A stretch of DNA of 64,000 nucleotides from Pseudomonas californiensis (GTDB taxonomy: Bacteria; Pseudomonadota; Gammaproteobacteria; Pseudomonadales; Pseudomonadaceae). Shown piece by piece: positions 37,501-46,139 of the stretch. The notes beneath the pieces are model-generated. The model ran no database searches and had not been told where the DNA came from. It saw nothing but the letters and a program-made list of their open reading frames with translations. The translations under genes and the position numbers were made by a program. Location: contig NZ_JAGTPK010000014.1 of NCBI RefSeq assembly GCF_021147775.1, positions 62,001 to 126,000 on the forward strand. Reading direction: 5' to 3'. Numbering within the stretch: position 1 is the stretch's first letter; the number at the start of each line of letters is the position of its first letter.

Positions 37501-38551
37501 ACACATCCAGGCCATGCGCGACAAGGGCCGCACCGTCTATCAGGTGGCGATTGCCGACAGCGCCGAACTCAAGCGTGGCACCTACGTGATGCCGACGCTG
37601 ATCGAGCTGGAAAGCTTCGATGAGTTGCAGCGTGAAATCTTCGGTCCGGTGCTGCACGTGGTCCGTTACAAGCGCAAGGAACTGGATCAGTTGATCGCCC
37701 AGATCAACGCCTCTGGCTACGGCCTGACGCTGGGCGTGCATACCCGCATCGACGAAACCATCGCCAAGGTCATCGACAACGTCAACGCCGGTAACGTCTA
37801 CGTCAACCGCAACATCGTCGGTGCCGTGGTCGGCGTTCAGCCGTTTGGCGGCGAAGGTCTGTCCGGTACAGGCCCGAAAGCCGGTGGCCCGCTGTACCTG
37901 TACCGCCTGCTGTCGACGCGCCCACAGGATGCGATCGAGAAATCGTTCGTACGCAGCGACACGCTGTCGGCACCGGACACTCGTCTGCGTGACGCCTTCA
38001 GCAAACCGCTGCAGGCGCTCAAAGTATGGGCAGCCAGCAATCAGCAGGCGGATCTGGACGCGCTGTGCAGTCAGTACGCTGAGCAATCGCAGAGCGGCAT
38101 AACACGTCAACTGGCAGGCCCGACCGGCGAGCGCAACAGCTACGCGATCCTGCCCCGCGAACATGTGTTGTGCCTGGCAGACGCAGAAACCGACCTGCTG
38201 ATCCAGCTCGCAGCAGTACTGGCAGTAGGCAGCTCGGCTGTCTGGCCGGAAAACGACGTCAGCAAGCCGCTGCGCGCGCGCTTGCCGAAAGAGGTGCAGG
38301 CACGCATCAAGCTGGTACCGGACTGGAACAAGGACGAAGTGGTCATCGATGCCGTGCTGCACCACGGCGACTCGGACCAGTTGCGCGCCATTTGTCAGCA
38401 GGTCGCTCAGCGCACCGGCGCCATTGTCGGCGTCAACGGCCTGTCCCACGGCGAGACCAACGTCCCGCTGGAGCGCCTGGTGATCGAACGCGCACTGAGC
38501 GTCAACACCGCTGCGGCAGGCGGTAACGCTAGCCTGATGACCATCGGCTGA
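34598..38551 (+). CDS. putA: Trifunctional PutA: proline dehydrogenase / P5C dehydrogenase / repressor
   Basis: A 1317-residue fusion that oxidises proline to glutamate at the membrane and represses the put genes. Residues 1-47 form a ribbon-helix-helix (TTTLGVKLDDPTRERLKAAA). The FAD proline dehydrogenase barrel covers about 260-560 (GPGISIKLSALHPRY, LVKGAYWDSEIKRAQ, FATHNAHTLA). The NAD-dependent glutamate-semialdehyde dehydrogenase covers about 650-1110, with the catalytic cysteine in AFDSAGQRCSALRVL. The final 200 residues form the ALDH-like C-terminal domain of long PutAs, which helps seal the substrate tunnel. A GAGGA site precedes the ATG. Confidence 0.97.
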   Translation: MATTTLGVKLDDPTRERLKAAAHSIDRTPHWLIKQAIFNYLEKLESGATLSELDGSAAKDADDRGDLSEDAGLQCFLDFAESIQPQSVLRAAITSAYRRPEQEVVPMLLEQARLSVPVAEATNKLAASIAEKLRNQKSAGGRAGIVQGLLQEFSLSSQEGVALMCLAEALLRIPDKGTRDALIRDKISNGNWQPHLGNSPSLFVNAATWGLLLTGKLVATHNESGLTSSLSRIIGKSGEPMIRKGVDMAMRLMGEQFVTGETIGEALANASRFEAKGFRYSYDMLGEAALTEHDAQKYLASYEQAIHSIGKASHGRGIYEGPGISIKLSALHPRYSRAQYERVMEELYPRLLSLTLLAKQYDIGLNIDAEEADRLELSLDLLERLCFEPQLIGWNGIGFVIQAYQKRCPYVIDYVIDLARRSRHRLMIRLVKGAYWDSEIKRAQVEGLEGYPVYTRKVYTDVSYIACARKLLAAPEVIYPQFATHNAHTLAAIYQIAGQNYYPGQYEFQCLHGMGEPLYEQVVGKVADGKLNRPCRVYAPVGTHETLLAYLVRRLLENGANTSFVNRIADHSISIQELVADPVSQIERMATQEGGFGLPHPRIPLPRDLYGAERANSSGIDMANEHRLASLSSALLATAHNDWKAAPMLGCPVSEAAASAALNPSDLRDVVGHVQEASLEDVDNAIQCALSAGPIWQATPPAERAAILERAADLMEGEIQPLMGLLVREAGKTFNNAIAEVREAVDFLRYYAVQARNDFSNDAHRPLGPVVCISPWNFPLAIFSGQVAAALAAGNPVLAKPAEQTPLIAAQAVRLLLEAGIPEGVVQLLPGRGETVGAGLVGDERVKGVMFTGSTEVARLLQRNVAGRLDSQGRPVPLIAETGGQNAMIVDSSALTEQVVIDVVSSAFDSAGQRCSALRVLCLQEDSADRVIEMLKGAMAESRLGNPERLSVDIGPVIDAEAKAGIEKHIQAMRDKGRTVYQVAIADSAELKRGTYVMPTLIELESFDELQREIFGPVLHVVRYKRKELDQLIAQINASGYGLTLGVHTRIDETIAKVIDNVNAGNVYVNRNIVGAVVGVQPFGGEGLSGTGPKAGGPLYLYRLLSTRPQDAIEKSFVRSDTLSAPDTRLRDAFSKPLQALKVWAASNQQADLDALCSQYAEQSQSGITRQLAGPTGERNSYAILPREHVLCLADAETDLLIQLAAVLAVGSSAVWPENDVSKPLRARLPKEVQARIKLVPDWNKDEVVIDAVLHHGDSDQLRAICQQVAQRTGAIVGVNGLSHGETNVPLERLVIERALSVNTAAAGGNASLMTIG

Positions 38552-38583
38552 TCGCGAACAGGCTTTCGACCTGCTCACAAACC

Positions 38584-38623
38584 GGCCGGCGCATCTGCCA
38601 GAGATGTGCCGGCCATTCCTTTC
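38584..38623 (+). terminator. putA terminator
   Basis: GGCCGGCGCATCT pairs with AGATGTGCCGGCC (13 bp, one G-U pair, 5-base loop), followed by ATTCCTTTCT. It lies 32 bases after the stop. Confidence 0.8.
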
Positions 38624-38686
38624 TGCACCCGGTATCGGGACTGACATCAAACGCCCAGGGCGCACTTCAATGGTTCGCATCCAGTG

Positions 38687-38710
38687 AGGTGCGAGCCTGC
38701 TCGCGAAGGC
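38687..38710 (+). repeat. REP-like unit
   Basis: Contains GCGAGCCTGCTCGCGAAGGC, close to the standard Pseudomonas syringae-group REP core. It directly abuts copy B of the dispersed repeat. Confidence 0.65.
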
Positions 38711-38846
38711 TGAGTTCTGGCGCTGATCCGGAGGGCAATCGGCATGGATGCCGATTGAGCCGCAGGCGGACCCAACCGGATCCTGGAGCCTTGCCCACTT
38801 CGACCCATCAAAATGGGTCGCCGTGAGGGCGATAAGGTGACCTGAG
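38707..38846 (-). repeat. Dispersed repeat, copy B (inverted relative to copy A)
   Basis: Its reverse complement aligns with 28352-28498. The conserved core, read on the plus strand here, includes CGCAGGCGGACCCAACCGGA, TTGCCCACTTCG, CCCATCAAAA and TGGGTCGCC. It is flanked by a REP. Confidence 0.8.
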
Positions 38847-39061
38847 CGGTCCCGGATGCCACTGAATCTCCGGTTCATCGGCACATAAAGCAGACGCGTG
38901 GGTTTATTGACGTTGACAGCTCCGCCCTCGGCCGCCTTGAGCGGCTCAACTGCCGCTACGATACTCACCACACACCCCCTCTTATCACCCAGATCAATCT
39001 TGCTACCTCACTGCAATTGCGCCGCCTAGACTGACCGTCATCCAATTCAAGGTGCGCCACC

Positions 39062-40864
39062 ATGTCCGAGTCGCTGCTCAGCTCCCGAAACCTCGCCTTC
39101 GAGCTGTATGAAGTTCTGGACGCCGAAGCCCTGACCCAGCGTGAGCGCTTTGCCGAGCACACGCGGGAAACGTTCGACGCAGCGATCAGCACTGCACGCA
39201 CCATCGCCGAAAAGTACTTCGCGCCGCACAACCGCAAGGCCGACGAGAACGAGCCGCGCTATGAAAACGGCGAAGCGATACTGATCCCCGAGGTCAAACC
39301 GGCGGTCGATGCATTTCTGGAGGCTGGTTTTCTCAACGCAGCCCGCGACTTCGAAAGCGGCGGCATGCAGCTCCCCACCCTGCTCTCCCAAGCCTGCTTC
39401 GCCCACTTTCAGGCCGCCAATGCAGGCACAACCGCCTACCCTTTCCTGACGATGGGTGCCGCCAACCTGATTGAAAGTTTCGGCAGCGACGAACAGAAAC
39501 AGCGCTTCCTGCAACCGATGATCGATGGGCGCTTCTTCGGCACCATGGCCTTGACCGAGCCACATGCCGGCTCGTCGCTGTCGGACATTCGTACCCGCGC
39601 CGAACCTGCCGCGGACGGTTCGTATCGCTTGCGGGGCAACAAGATCTTCATCTCCGGCGGCGATCACTCGCTGTCAAACAACATCGTGCACATGGTGCTG
39701 GCGAAGCTGCCGGACGCTCCGGCTGGCGTCAAAGGCATCTCGCTGTTCATCGTGCCCAAGTATCTGGTCAATGATGACGGCAGCCTCGGCAAGCGCAACG
39801 ACGTCGTCCTGGCCGGGCTTTTCCACAAGATGGGCTGGAAAGGCACCACCTCCACAGCGCTTAATTTCGGCGATAACGGGGAATGCGTCGGCTATCTGGT
39901 AGGCAAACCGCACCAGGGCCTGAGCTACATGTTCCAGATGATGAATGAAGCACGCATTGGTGTCGGCATGGGCGCCGTGATGCTCGGTTACGCGGGTTAC
40001 CTGTATTCGCTCGACTATGCCCGCGAGCGGCCACAGGGACGGCTGCACGACAACAAAAGTGCAGACAGCGCACCGGTGGCGATCATCCAGCATGCCGATG
40101 TACGACGCATGTTGTTGACCCAGAAAGCCTACGTCGAAGGCGCTTTCGACCTTGGCCTGTACGCAGCACGCCTGTTTGACGACACCCAGACCGGCGAAAC
40201 TGACCAGGTTCGCCAGCAAGCCCACGAGCTATTGGACCTGCTCACGCCCATCGTCAAATCCTGGCCCTCCGAGTTTTGCCTCAAGGCCAATGAACTGGCG
40301 ATTCAGATTCTGGGCGGCCATGGCTACACCCGTGAATACCCGGTCGAACAGTATTACCGCGACAACCGTCTCAACCCGATCCATGAAGGCACCCACGGCA
40401 TTCAGTCGCTGGACCTGCTGGGTCGCAAGCTGGCGCAAAATGGCGGCGCCGGGCTGAAACAACTGATCCGGCTGATCGCCGATACGGCACAACGTGCAAC
40501 TGCACATTCAGAGCTGGACGCGCTGCGTCAGCCGTTGGAGCAACTGGTGACGCGCCTGCAAGCCGTTACCGTGGGCCTGCTGACGGACATGGCCCACGGC
40601 AAGGTCAATGCCGCGCTGGCCAACTCGGCGCTTTATCTCAAGGCGTTCGGTCACGCCGTGATCGGCTGGCGCTGGCTGGAGCAAGCCATTCACGCCCATC
40701 GAGGCCTCATCAACGGCCAGACTTCGGACGCTGATTTCTATCAGGGCAAGCTGCAGGCGGCGCGGTACTTCCTGACCTGGGAAGTACCGGCCTGCCATCA
40801 CGACCTGGCGCTCCTCGAAGCCCGTGACGATACGTGCCTGGCGATGCAAACCGACTGGTTCTGA
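39062..40864 (+). CDS. Acyl-CoA dehydrogenase, long form with C-terminal extension
   Basis: FAD-dependent acyl-CoA dehydrogenase of 600 residues. The N-terminal helical, central beta and C-terminal helical domains are recognisable: FFGTMALTEPHAGSSLSDIR, ILGGHGYTREYPVEQYYRDN, then IHEGTHGIQSLDLLGRK, where the glutamate is in the position of the catalytic base. About 130 further residues form an Acyl-CoA_dh_C extension. This length and C-terminus match the group containing DmdC (3-methylmercaptopropionyl-CoA dehydrogenase), but many members act on ordinary acyl-CoAs; the substrate is undecided. Its stop is 7 bases from that of the convergent toxin-like gene. Confidence 0.9.
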   Translation: MSESLLSSRNLAFELYEVLDAEALTQRERFAEHTRETFDAAISTARTIAEKYFAPHNRKADENEPRYENGEAILIPEVKPAVDAFLEAGFLNAARDFESGGMQLPTLLSQACFAHFQAANAGTTAYPFLTMGAANLIESFGSDEQKQRFLQPMIDGRFFGTMALTEPHAGSSLSDIRTRAEPAADGSYRLRGNKIFISGGDHSLSNNIVHMVLAKLPDAPAGVKGISLFIVPKYLVNDDGSLGKRNDVVLAGLFHKMGWKGTTSTALNFGDNGECVGYLVGKPHQGLSYMFQMMNEARIGVGMGAVMLGYAGYLYSLDYARERPQGRLHDNKSADSAPVAIIQHADVRRMLLTQKAYVEGAFDLGLYAARLFDDTQTGETDQVRQQAHELLDLLTPIVKSWPSEFCLKANELAIQILGGHGYTREYPVEQYYRDNRLNPIHEGTHGIQSLDLLGRKLAQNGGAGLKQLIRLIADTAQRATAHSELDALRQPLEQLVTRLQAVTVGLLTDMAHGKVNAALANSALYLKAFGHAVIGWRWLEQAIHAHRGLINGQTSDADFYQGKLQAARYFLTWEVPACHHDLALLEARDDTCLAMQTDWF

Positions 40865-40871
40865 CCGGCGA

Positions 40872-43436
40872 TCAGGAATGAGCCGGGAAGAAGGTATCAA
40901 CCAGCAGCTTCGCATCGTCACCCAGCTTCTCGGCGTACTGCTGGCGACTGAAAAGCACTCCGGTACGCAAGTCGTAGGCAGGGCCTGAAACCTGCTCCAC
41001 TGGCACCTGCCTGAGTTGCACGTTCATGAAGCGATAGTGACTGCCTGCGACTTCCTCGATGCGTCTTATCTGGAAGTAGTTGCCCGGCTGGAACAATGAT
41101 TCGACTTCCTCGGCGCTATTGGAAAACGGGCTGATGGGCGTGGCAGTCAGGTACTCCTTGGCTGGCAGCTCGAATACCACCGAGGTGTCGTCGAACACGA
41201 TATCGCCTTTATAGGCGGTCGACGCCGCGCCCGCCTGGCTGCTTGCGAAGACGCGAGCGACATACGGGTTCTCAGTGAACGAGGTGAAATCGGTATTGAC
41301 CAGCACGTCCCCGACCTTGAGTGTACCCTGGCGGAACACCTTGCCTGACGTACCACGGTCGCCACTGCCGCCCCGATACAGCGCAACGTCGTTGTTGGGC
41401 TGTATCTCGGCAATATCTTCGATCAAACGCTCGATCGCCTCGATCTGATCGGAGTGTCTGCGCTCACCGGTACGCAGAAATACGTTGTACGCATCGTCGT
41501 CCTCGCTGTACCGGCTGATTGCTCCGCCGAAGTAAGCGTCATCCGTTGTCTTGAAAATCCGGTGCTTTTCGTTCCAGGCGTCGTAAACGACGTCCTCGCC
41601 TTCAGAGTCCGATACGACTTCCTCGTCCGAATCGAGCTCATAGATATTGACCACCGACTCCTGACGGTGATTGCCCAGGTCTGACAGGCGCTGCTCTTCT
41701 GCCAGGTTGAACTGCATGTAGGTGTCCCAGAACGGTGATGAAGCCGTGGCATAAGGCTGCGACGCTGAAGAGCCGGAGATTCCTTCTATCGGCGGCTTGC
41801 CACCTTGCAGTCCGGGTTTGCGGATCAGCTCCCACTGGTTTTGCTCGTTCAAACGGACCGGGCGAGCACCATCGAAGGCAAAAGGATTGTTCGGGTCGAC
41901 AACCGCCCAGGTGTTCAGGTCTTCGAGATAGCGCACGCGGTAAGGCAGTTCTCCCAGCGTAATCCAGGTTTCGCCATTCTCCAGCACCTGAACGCCCTGG
42001 GCATGGCCCGATGCCGCCGCTGGCGGCGCATCATCAAGCACTTCATTGCCTTCCAGCCCGGCCAGCGAGGCAACTTCCTGTTCGGGTGCAGGCACCTGAG
42101 GCACAAACGCGTCGGACGCTCGGCCGATGTCGGCCAGCAACGGCAGATTCAAGAACAGATAAATCGAGTTGATGATTGCCCCGTACACACCGGCTTTACG
42201 CAATTGCGCAGTTCGACCACTGACGGCCTGGTCGATGCTCAGGCCGACCTCGGCGATACCCGCGCCCACCAGGGTCAGCGCCAACGGCCATGCCAGCGGG
42301 GCGATCCCGCCTGCCACACGGATGAAAGCACCCAGATACCCCATCACCATCTGCTTGCGCAGGCTGGCGCTACGGGTCAACTGATCGCGAATGTCCTGGT
42401 TCATTTCTTCGCGGGCCATGTCGCGCATCAGCTCGAACACGGGTTTAGAGCTGATGGGCCTGGAATGCCCCGCCCCGGAATGCCCCACACGCGCGTGCTC
42501 AGCGGTCCATTGTGTGCCCAGCGCGGAAAGACTGGCGTTCAAAGCCGCCTGCCGCTGCTCCCGACCAAAGTGCGACATCAAACGGGCTTTGCTGGCCGGT
42601 TCGGCAATCTGTGCGTGCAGCCACTGATACAAGGCAGACTCATCATCAAAGCACTGGAACGCCTGCTGAGCGCCGGGCATGTAAAGGATCTGCCGTCCAC
42701 CTGCGTCCGTAATCTGCAACATGTCTCTGGAGACATGCCCCGCAAGCTCGAACACCTGCACAGCGGCCCCTGCTGTAAAAGCGTTGTCGGTCTGCAGCAT
42801 CTCCCACGTGATACTCGGGTTGCTGCCCCCTGTGACGGCGGTGAGGACGGTATCGAAATCGTCGGCGCGCAGCTGCTTTCTGCTGGATGCCTGCCCGGCG
42901 GCAGACAGCAACTTCATTTTGGAAAAGGTACAAAAATCCTCGCCATGCGCCTGCCAGAATGCGTCTGCCTTGCGCTGACAGTCAGCGGCGAAATCCAGCG
43001 CCCAGAAATCCTTCAGTACGTCGCTGGGCAGCAGTGGGACTTCATTGCGCTCGCTGTAGAAGGCTTCGTCAGGGCCGGTCTGATAAAAGCCGCTGTAGGT
43101 GTTCAACTGGTCGGCCGAAACGTTGTCGCTGGCACTGAAGCGATGCATGACCAGCTCGGTCAGTGACATGGATTCTACCGGTGGGCCGATATGCTCCCAA
43201 CCGGTGAAGCTCAGGCTGCTGTTGTCTGCCTGAGCGAAGCGATGCCAATACACAGTATCCGGGTCCAGCTTTTTGCCGGTGTGTTTGGCGACAATACTGC
43301 GCGCCGCCTGCCAGGCCATGGCGTGAATGTCCGGATAGGCGCCCATGAGAGCTGCCGCGCGGCTCTGAAGCGGGCTGAAAGAAGAAACATTGGGAGCCGC
43401 TGCCGTTCCAGCAGCGGTGTGAATAATCGAGTGCAT
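40872..43436 (-). CDS. Toxin-like protein with C-terminal ADP-ribosyltransferase domain (paralogue 1)
   Basis: An 854-residue protein without a Sec signal. Residues about 25-330 resemble the N-terminal region of Pseudomonas dermonecrotic-toxin-like (DUF6543-type) proteins (YWHRF, FTGWEH, PLLPSDVLKDFWALDF). A hydrophobic helical hairpin follows at about 360-435. A connector contains LPYRVRYLEDLNTWAVVDPN and PVRLNEQNQWEL, seen in that toxin family. The C-terminus (about 640-854) carries a mono-ADP-ribosyltransferase signature: Arg in ALYRGGSG (about 687), TDFTSFTENP in place of STS (about 717), and AEEVESLFQPG with E-x-E (about 775), pointing to arginine modification. CAGGAAG precedes the ATG. 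It lies downstream of its paralogue with a 93-bp gap. Confidence 0.75.
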   Translation of the reverse strand: MHSIIHTAAGTAAAPNVSSFSPLQSRAAALMGAYPDIHAMAWQAARSIVAKHTGKKLDPDTVYWHRFAQADNSSLSFTGWEHIGPPVESMSLTELVMHRFSASDNVSADQLNTYSGFYQTGPDEAFYSERNEVPLLPSDVLKDFWALDFAADCQRKADAFWQAHGEDFCTFSKMKLLSAAGQASSRKQLRADDFDTVLTAVTGGSNPSITWEMLQTDNAFTAGAAVQVFELAGHVSRDMLQITDAGGRQILYMPGAQQAFQCFDDESALYQWLHAQIAEPASKARLMSHFGREQRQAALNASLSALGTQWTAEHARVGHSGAGHSRPISSKPVFELMRDMAREEMNQDIRDQLTRSASLRKQMVMGYLGAFIRVAGGIAPLAWPLALTLVGAGIAEVGLSIDQAVSGRTAQLRKAGVYGAIINSIYLFLNLPLLADIGRASDAFVPQVPAPEQEVASLAGLEGNEVLDDAPPAAASGHAQGVQVLENGETWITLGELPYRVRYLEDLNTWAVVDPNNPFAFDGARPVRLNEQNQWELIRKPGLQGGKPPIEGISGSSASQPYATASSPFWDTYMQFNLAEEQRLSDLGNHRQESVVNIYELDSDEEVVSDSEGEDVVYDAWNEKHRIFKTTDDAYFGGAISRYSEDDDAYNVFLRTGERRHSDQIEAIERLIEDIAEIQPNNDVALYRGGSGDRGTSGKVFRQGTLKVGDVLVNTDFTSFTENPYVARVFASSQAGAASTAYKGDIVFDDTSVVFELPAKEYLTATPISPFSNSAEEVESLFQPGNYFQIRRIEEVAGSHYRFMNVQLRQVPVEQVSGPAYDLRTGVLFSRQQYAEKLGDDAKLLVDTFFPAHS

Positions 43437-43529
43437 GACTTCCTGTCTTGATAAGGGATGAAGTCACGCACAGTAAGCAATCGACAGCGACAGGCTGCGG
43501 TAGCTATTACAATTCCATGCTCGAAATCT

Positions 43530-46139
43530 TCATGACTGACGCCTCGATACGTCCGGAAAGAAAACGTCGACGAGAGGCCTGCCAGACGCGCCTAACCGTG
43601 TGGCGTAGCCCTCACGGCTGAATGGCTCACCGGTGCGCATTTCCAGAAGCTTTCGTCCTGCAACGGGTGCGGGAATTTCCGAGATCCGTACCCTCATGAA
43701 TCGATAGAAAGCGCCCTGTACCTCATCCAGTTGATCGACTCGAAAGTAACACCCTGGCAAAAAGAGGGTTTCGGCTTCTCCGGGGCTTGAAGAGAACGGC
43801 GCGATCGGCGTTGCCTTCAGGTAATGCCTTGCCGGCAGCTCGAAGACTACCGAAGTATCGTCAAAGGTCAGTGGTGCGCTCACTGCGGCCGCATTGTTAC
43901 CTGCCTGACTGCTGGCAAAGGTTCTGGCCTGGTAGGGGTTTTCGCTGAACGACGTAACGTCGGTATTGACCAGCACATCTCCGACGCTGACGTCCCCACT
44001 GCGGAAAAACAGCCCTGACGTACCTCGCTCGCCACTGCCGCCGCGATACAGTGTGACGTCATTGTTGAAGCCCAGCGTGCTGACATCCTCGACGAACCGC
44101 TTGATGTCCTCGACCTGTTCAGCGACCGTGGCCATACCTGGCTGTTCGCTGTACTCGAAGACCGTGCCGGTGCGCAGGTACTGGTTATAGATGGCGCCAT
44201 CATCGGTGTAGAGGCGGATGCTCTGAGCATGGAACATTGCCTCGTTGGTTTTGAATACACGATGCTTTGCGCCCCACGGGTCGATGTGCACATCTTCACC
44301 TTCGGCGTCAGTCGTCACTTCCTCTCCCGGCTCCATCCGGAAGATATCCATGACCGCCTCCTGCCGTGCAATCGCGGCCTCGGCAACGCTTTTTTCGTCA
44401 TAGACGTTGATCAGCATGTAGTGATCCCAGAAGGCGGAACCTGTGACGCCATGCGATGACGAGGATGACTGCACTGTGGCGTGCAGCGGTGTGTCCAGTG
44501 GCGCACCGCCAGTCAGGCCGGACCTTGCGAGTTGTCGCCAATTGCCGTGCTCGTCCAGAGCAACGGCCGGCCCGGAAGCGAATGCAAAGGGATTCTGCGG
44601 GTCAATCACCTGCCAGCGCTGCAGCGACTCGTTGAACCGCACGCGATAAAACAGTCCGTCCAGCTGTATCCATGTTTCCCCGTTGGCGAGCTGATGGATA
44701 CCCCGCAGCCTTCCGGTGCTCTCGGTTGTCGCGCTTGCTTCAAGTGACACCTGGTTGCCATTCCAGTTGGACAGATCTTCTACCGGCGGCACCTGATGCG
44801 TAAAAGAGCCATGCCCTGACGAGGTGATCACCCGCCTGCCAGCACGCATCGGTCCGGCCAGAAGGGGCAGATTGAACGCCACATAGACGGCATTGCATAT
44901 CGAGCCCAGCACACCTGCCCTGCGCTGCGCCGCCGTCCTGCCGGTGAATGCCTGGTCGAGGTTCAGGCCGAGATTGAAGGTACCGGCACCGACCACCGCC
45001 AGCGCAACCGGCCAGCCCAGTAGCGCGAGATTACCCGCGACCTGCAGAAAGGCATTGAGGTATCCCATCCAGATTCGCTTGCGCAGTTCGACATTGCTCG
45101 TCAACAGGACATGCGCATCAGCCCTCATGTCCTCTCTGGCGGCATCGCGCAAATGATCGAACGCATCACCCGGCACGGTTTCCCCGACCTGATTGATAAG
45201 CCCCTGACCCGTTTCCCAGTCATGGGCGAGCATCGTATCAACGCACCGGTCAAGTTCGGTGACGCGCGCCTGCTCGGCGGATGAGCGCAGGAAGTGCCTG
45301 CATATCTCGCTTCGCATATGGGCTGACGACAAGCGCGTCTTGAGCCAGTCAAACAACTCGCGCGGCGCGGAAAAAAGCTGAAACGGTCGGCTGTCACCTG
45401 GCACGTAAAGGATCTGCTGCCCGTGCTCGCCGACGATTCTCAGAATGTCCCTTGCCTTGATACCGCCGATATCCAGCCAGTGAATCGATGCCTTTACGGA
45501 GCGCTGTGTGGGACCTTGAAGAACGCTCAACGTTGGCGTATCGCTCTCGTGCCCCAGAATCACACCGGTCAGCAGCTCAAAGTCCGAGGATGAAATCTGC
45601 TTGTCACGAAGAGCACGCCCCGCTGCCGCCAGATACTCGGTTTTGGCCAACACACAAAATGTTTTTTCATTAAGGCGCCAGAAGTCTTCGATCTTGCGCT
45701 GATAAACCGCACTGAAATCCAATGCCCAAAAATCCCTCAGCACGTCTTGAGCGAGCAACGGTACTTCATTGGTCTCGTTGAACAACCCGTGACCGGCGTC
45801 CACGGTATAGAAGCCGCTGTACGACGAAAGCTCGTAACTGGCTACCTGATCCTGTGGACTGAAGCGGCGGACCACCAGCTCGACCAGGGTCATCGTCTCT
45901 ACTGGCCGGCCTGCGTGCTCCCAGCCGGTGAATGTACGCGGGCTGCTGACAGCATTGCTGAACCGATGCCAGTAAACGATAGAAGGGTCGAGACGCCTGC
46001 CAGTGCGCCTGAAGAGGATGTCGTGCGCTGTGCGCCACGCCATTCTGTGCAGGTCCGGATAGTTGCTGACGTAATCGTGGGCCTTTTTGCGGAGTTGCTG
46101 CTGGTCATCGTTTTGTCGCGGGGTCGTTACAGAAGTCAT
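43530..46139 (-). CDS. Toxin-like protein with C-terminal ADP-ribosyltransferase domain (paralogue 2)
   Basis: An 869-residue paralogue with the same plan along its whole length: an N-terminal YPDLHRMAWRTAHDILFRR region, hydrophobic helices (about 355-425), the connector LFYRVRFNESLQRWQVIDPQ, then the transferase. Its motifs are LYRGGSGERGTSG (Arg about 698), TDVTSFSENP (about 728) and GEAETLFLPG with E-x-E (about 789), so both copies look catalytically intact. I choose the ATG at 46139 because CAGGAAG sits ahead of it exactly as in paralogue 1; an in-frame ATG ten codons upstream lacks this. No immunity gene, hrp box or secretion gene adjoins. Delivery and target are unknown. Confidence 0.75.
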   Translation of the reverse strand: MTSVTTPRQNDDQQQLRKKAHDYVSNYPDLHRMAWRTAHDILFRRTGRRLDPSIVYWHRFSNAVSSPRTFTGWEHAGRPVETMTLVELVVRRFSPQDQVASYELSSYSGFYTVDAGHGLFNETNEVPLLAQDVLRDFWALDFSAVYQRKIEDFWRLNEKTFCVLAKTEYLAAAGRALRDKQISSSDFELLTGVILGHESDTPTLSVLQGPTQRSVKASIHWLDIGGIKARDILRIVGEHGQQILYVPGDSRPFQLFSAPRELFDWLKTRLSSAHMRSEICRHFLRSSAEQARVTELDRCVDTMLAHDWETGQGLINQVGETVPGDAFDHLRDAAREDMRADAHVLLTSNVELRKRIWMGYLNAFLQVAGNLALLGWPVALAVVGAGTFNLGLNLDQAFTGRTAAQRRAGVLGSICNAVYVAFNLPLLAGPMRAGRRVITSSGHGSFTHQVPPVEDLSNWNGNQVSLEASATTESTGRLRGIHQLANGETWIQLDGLFYRVRFNESLQRWQVIDPQNPFAFASGPAVALDEHGNWRQLARSGLTGGAPLDTPLHATVQSSSSSHGVTGSAFWDHYMLINVYDEKSVAEAAIARQEAVMDIFRMEPGEEVTTDAEGEDVHIDPWGAKHRVFKTNEAMFHAQSIRLYTDDGAIYNQYLRTGTVFEYSEQPGMATVAEQVEDIKRFVEDVSTLGFNNDVTLYRGGSGERGTSGLFFRSGDVSVGDVLVNTDVTSFSENPYQARTFASSQAGNNAAAVSAPLTFDDTSVVFELPARHYLKATPIAPFSSSPGEAETLFLPGCYFRVDQLDEVQGAFYRFMRVRISEIPAPVAGRKLLEMRTGEPFSREGYATRLGASGRPLVDVFFPDVSRRQS

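Larger units (their letters stand above)
38552..39061. other. 510-bp intergenic region after putA
   Basis: Contains the putA terminator, a REP-like unit and copy B of a dispersed repeat. The last 200 bp should hold the acyl-CoA dehydrogenase promoter. No gene seen; frames crossing it are shadows of the repeat. Confidence 0.6.

Noticed and set aside
38690..38862. Short frames inside the dispersed repeat copies as small genes
   Set aside because: They follow the repeat rather than a conserved reading frame and lack ribosome sites.
37208..38971. A 587-codon frame antisense to the 3' end of putA
   Set aside because: Shadow of the P5C dehydrogenase region running into repeat DNA; composition is unlike a real protein.
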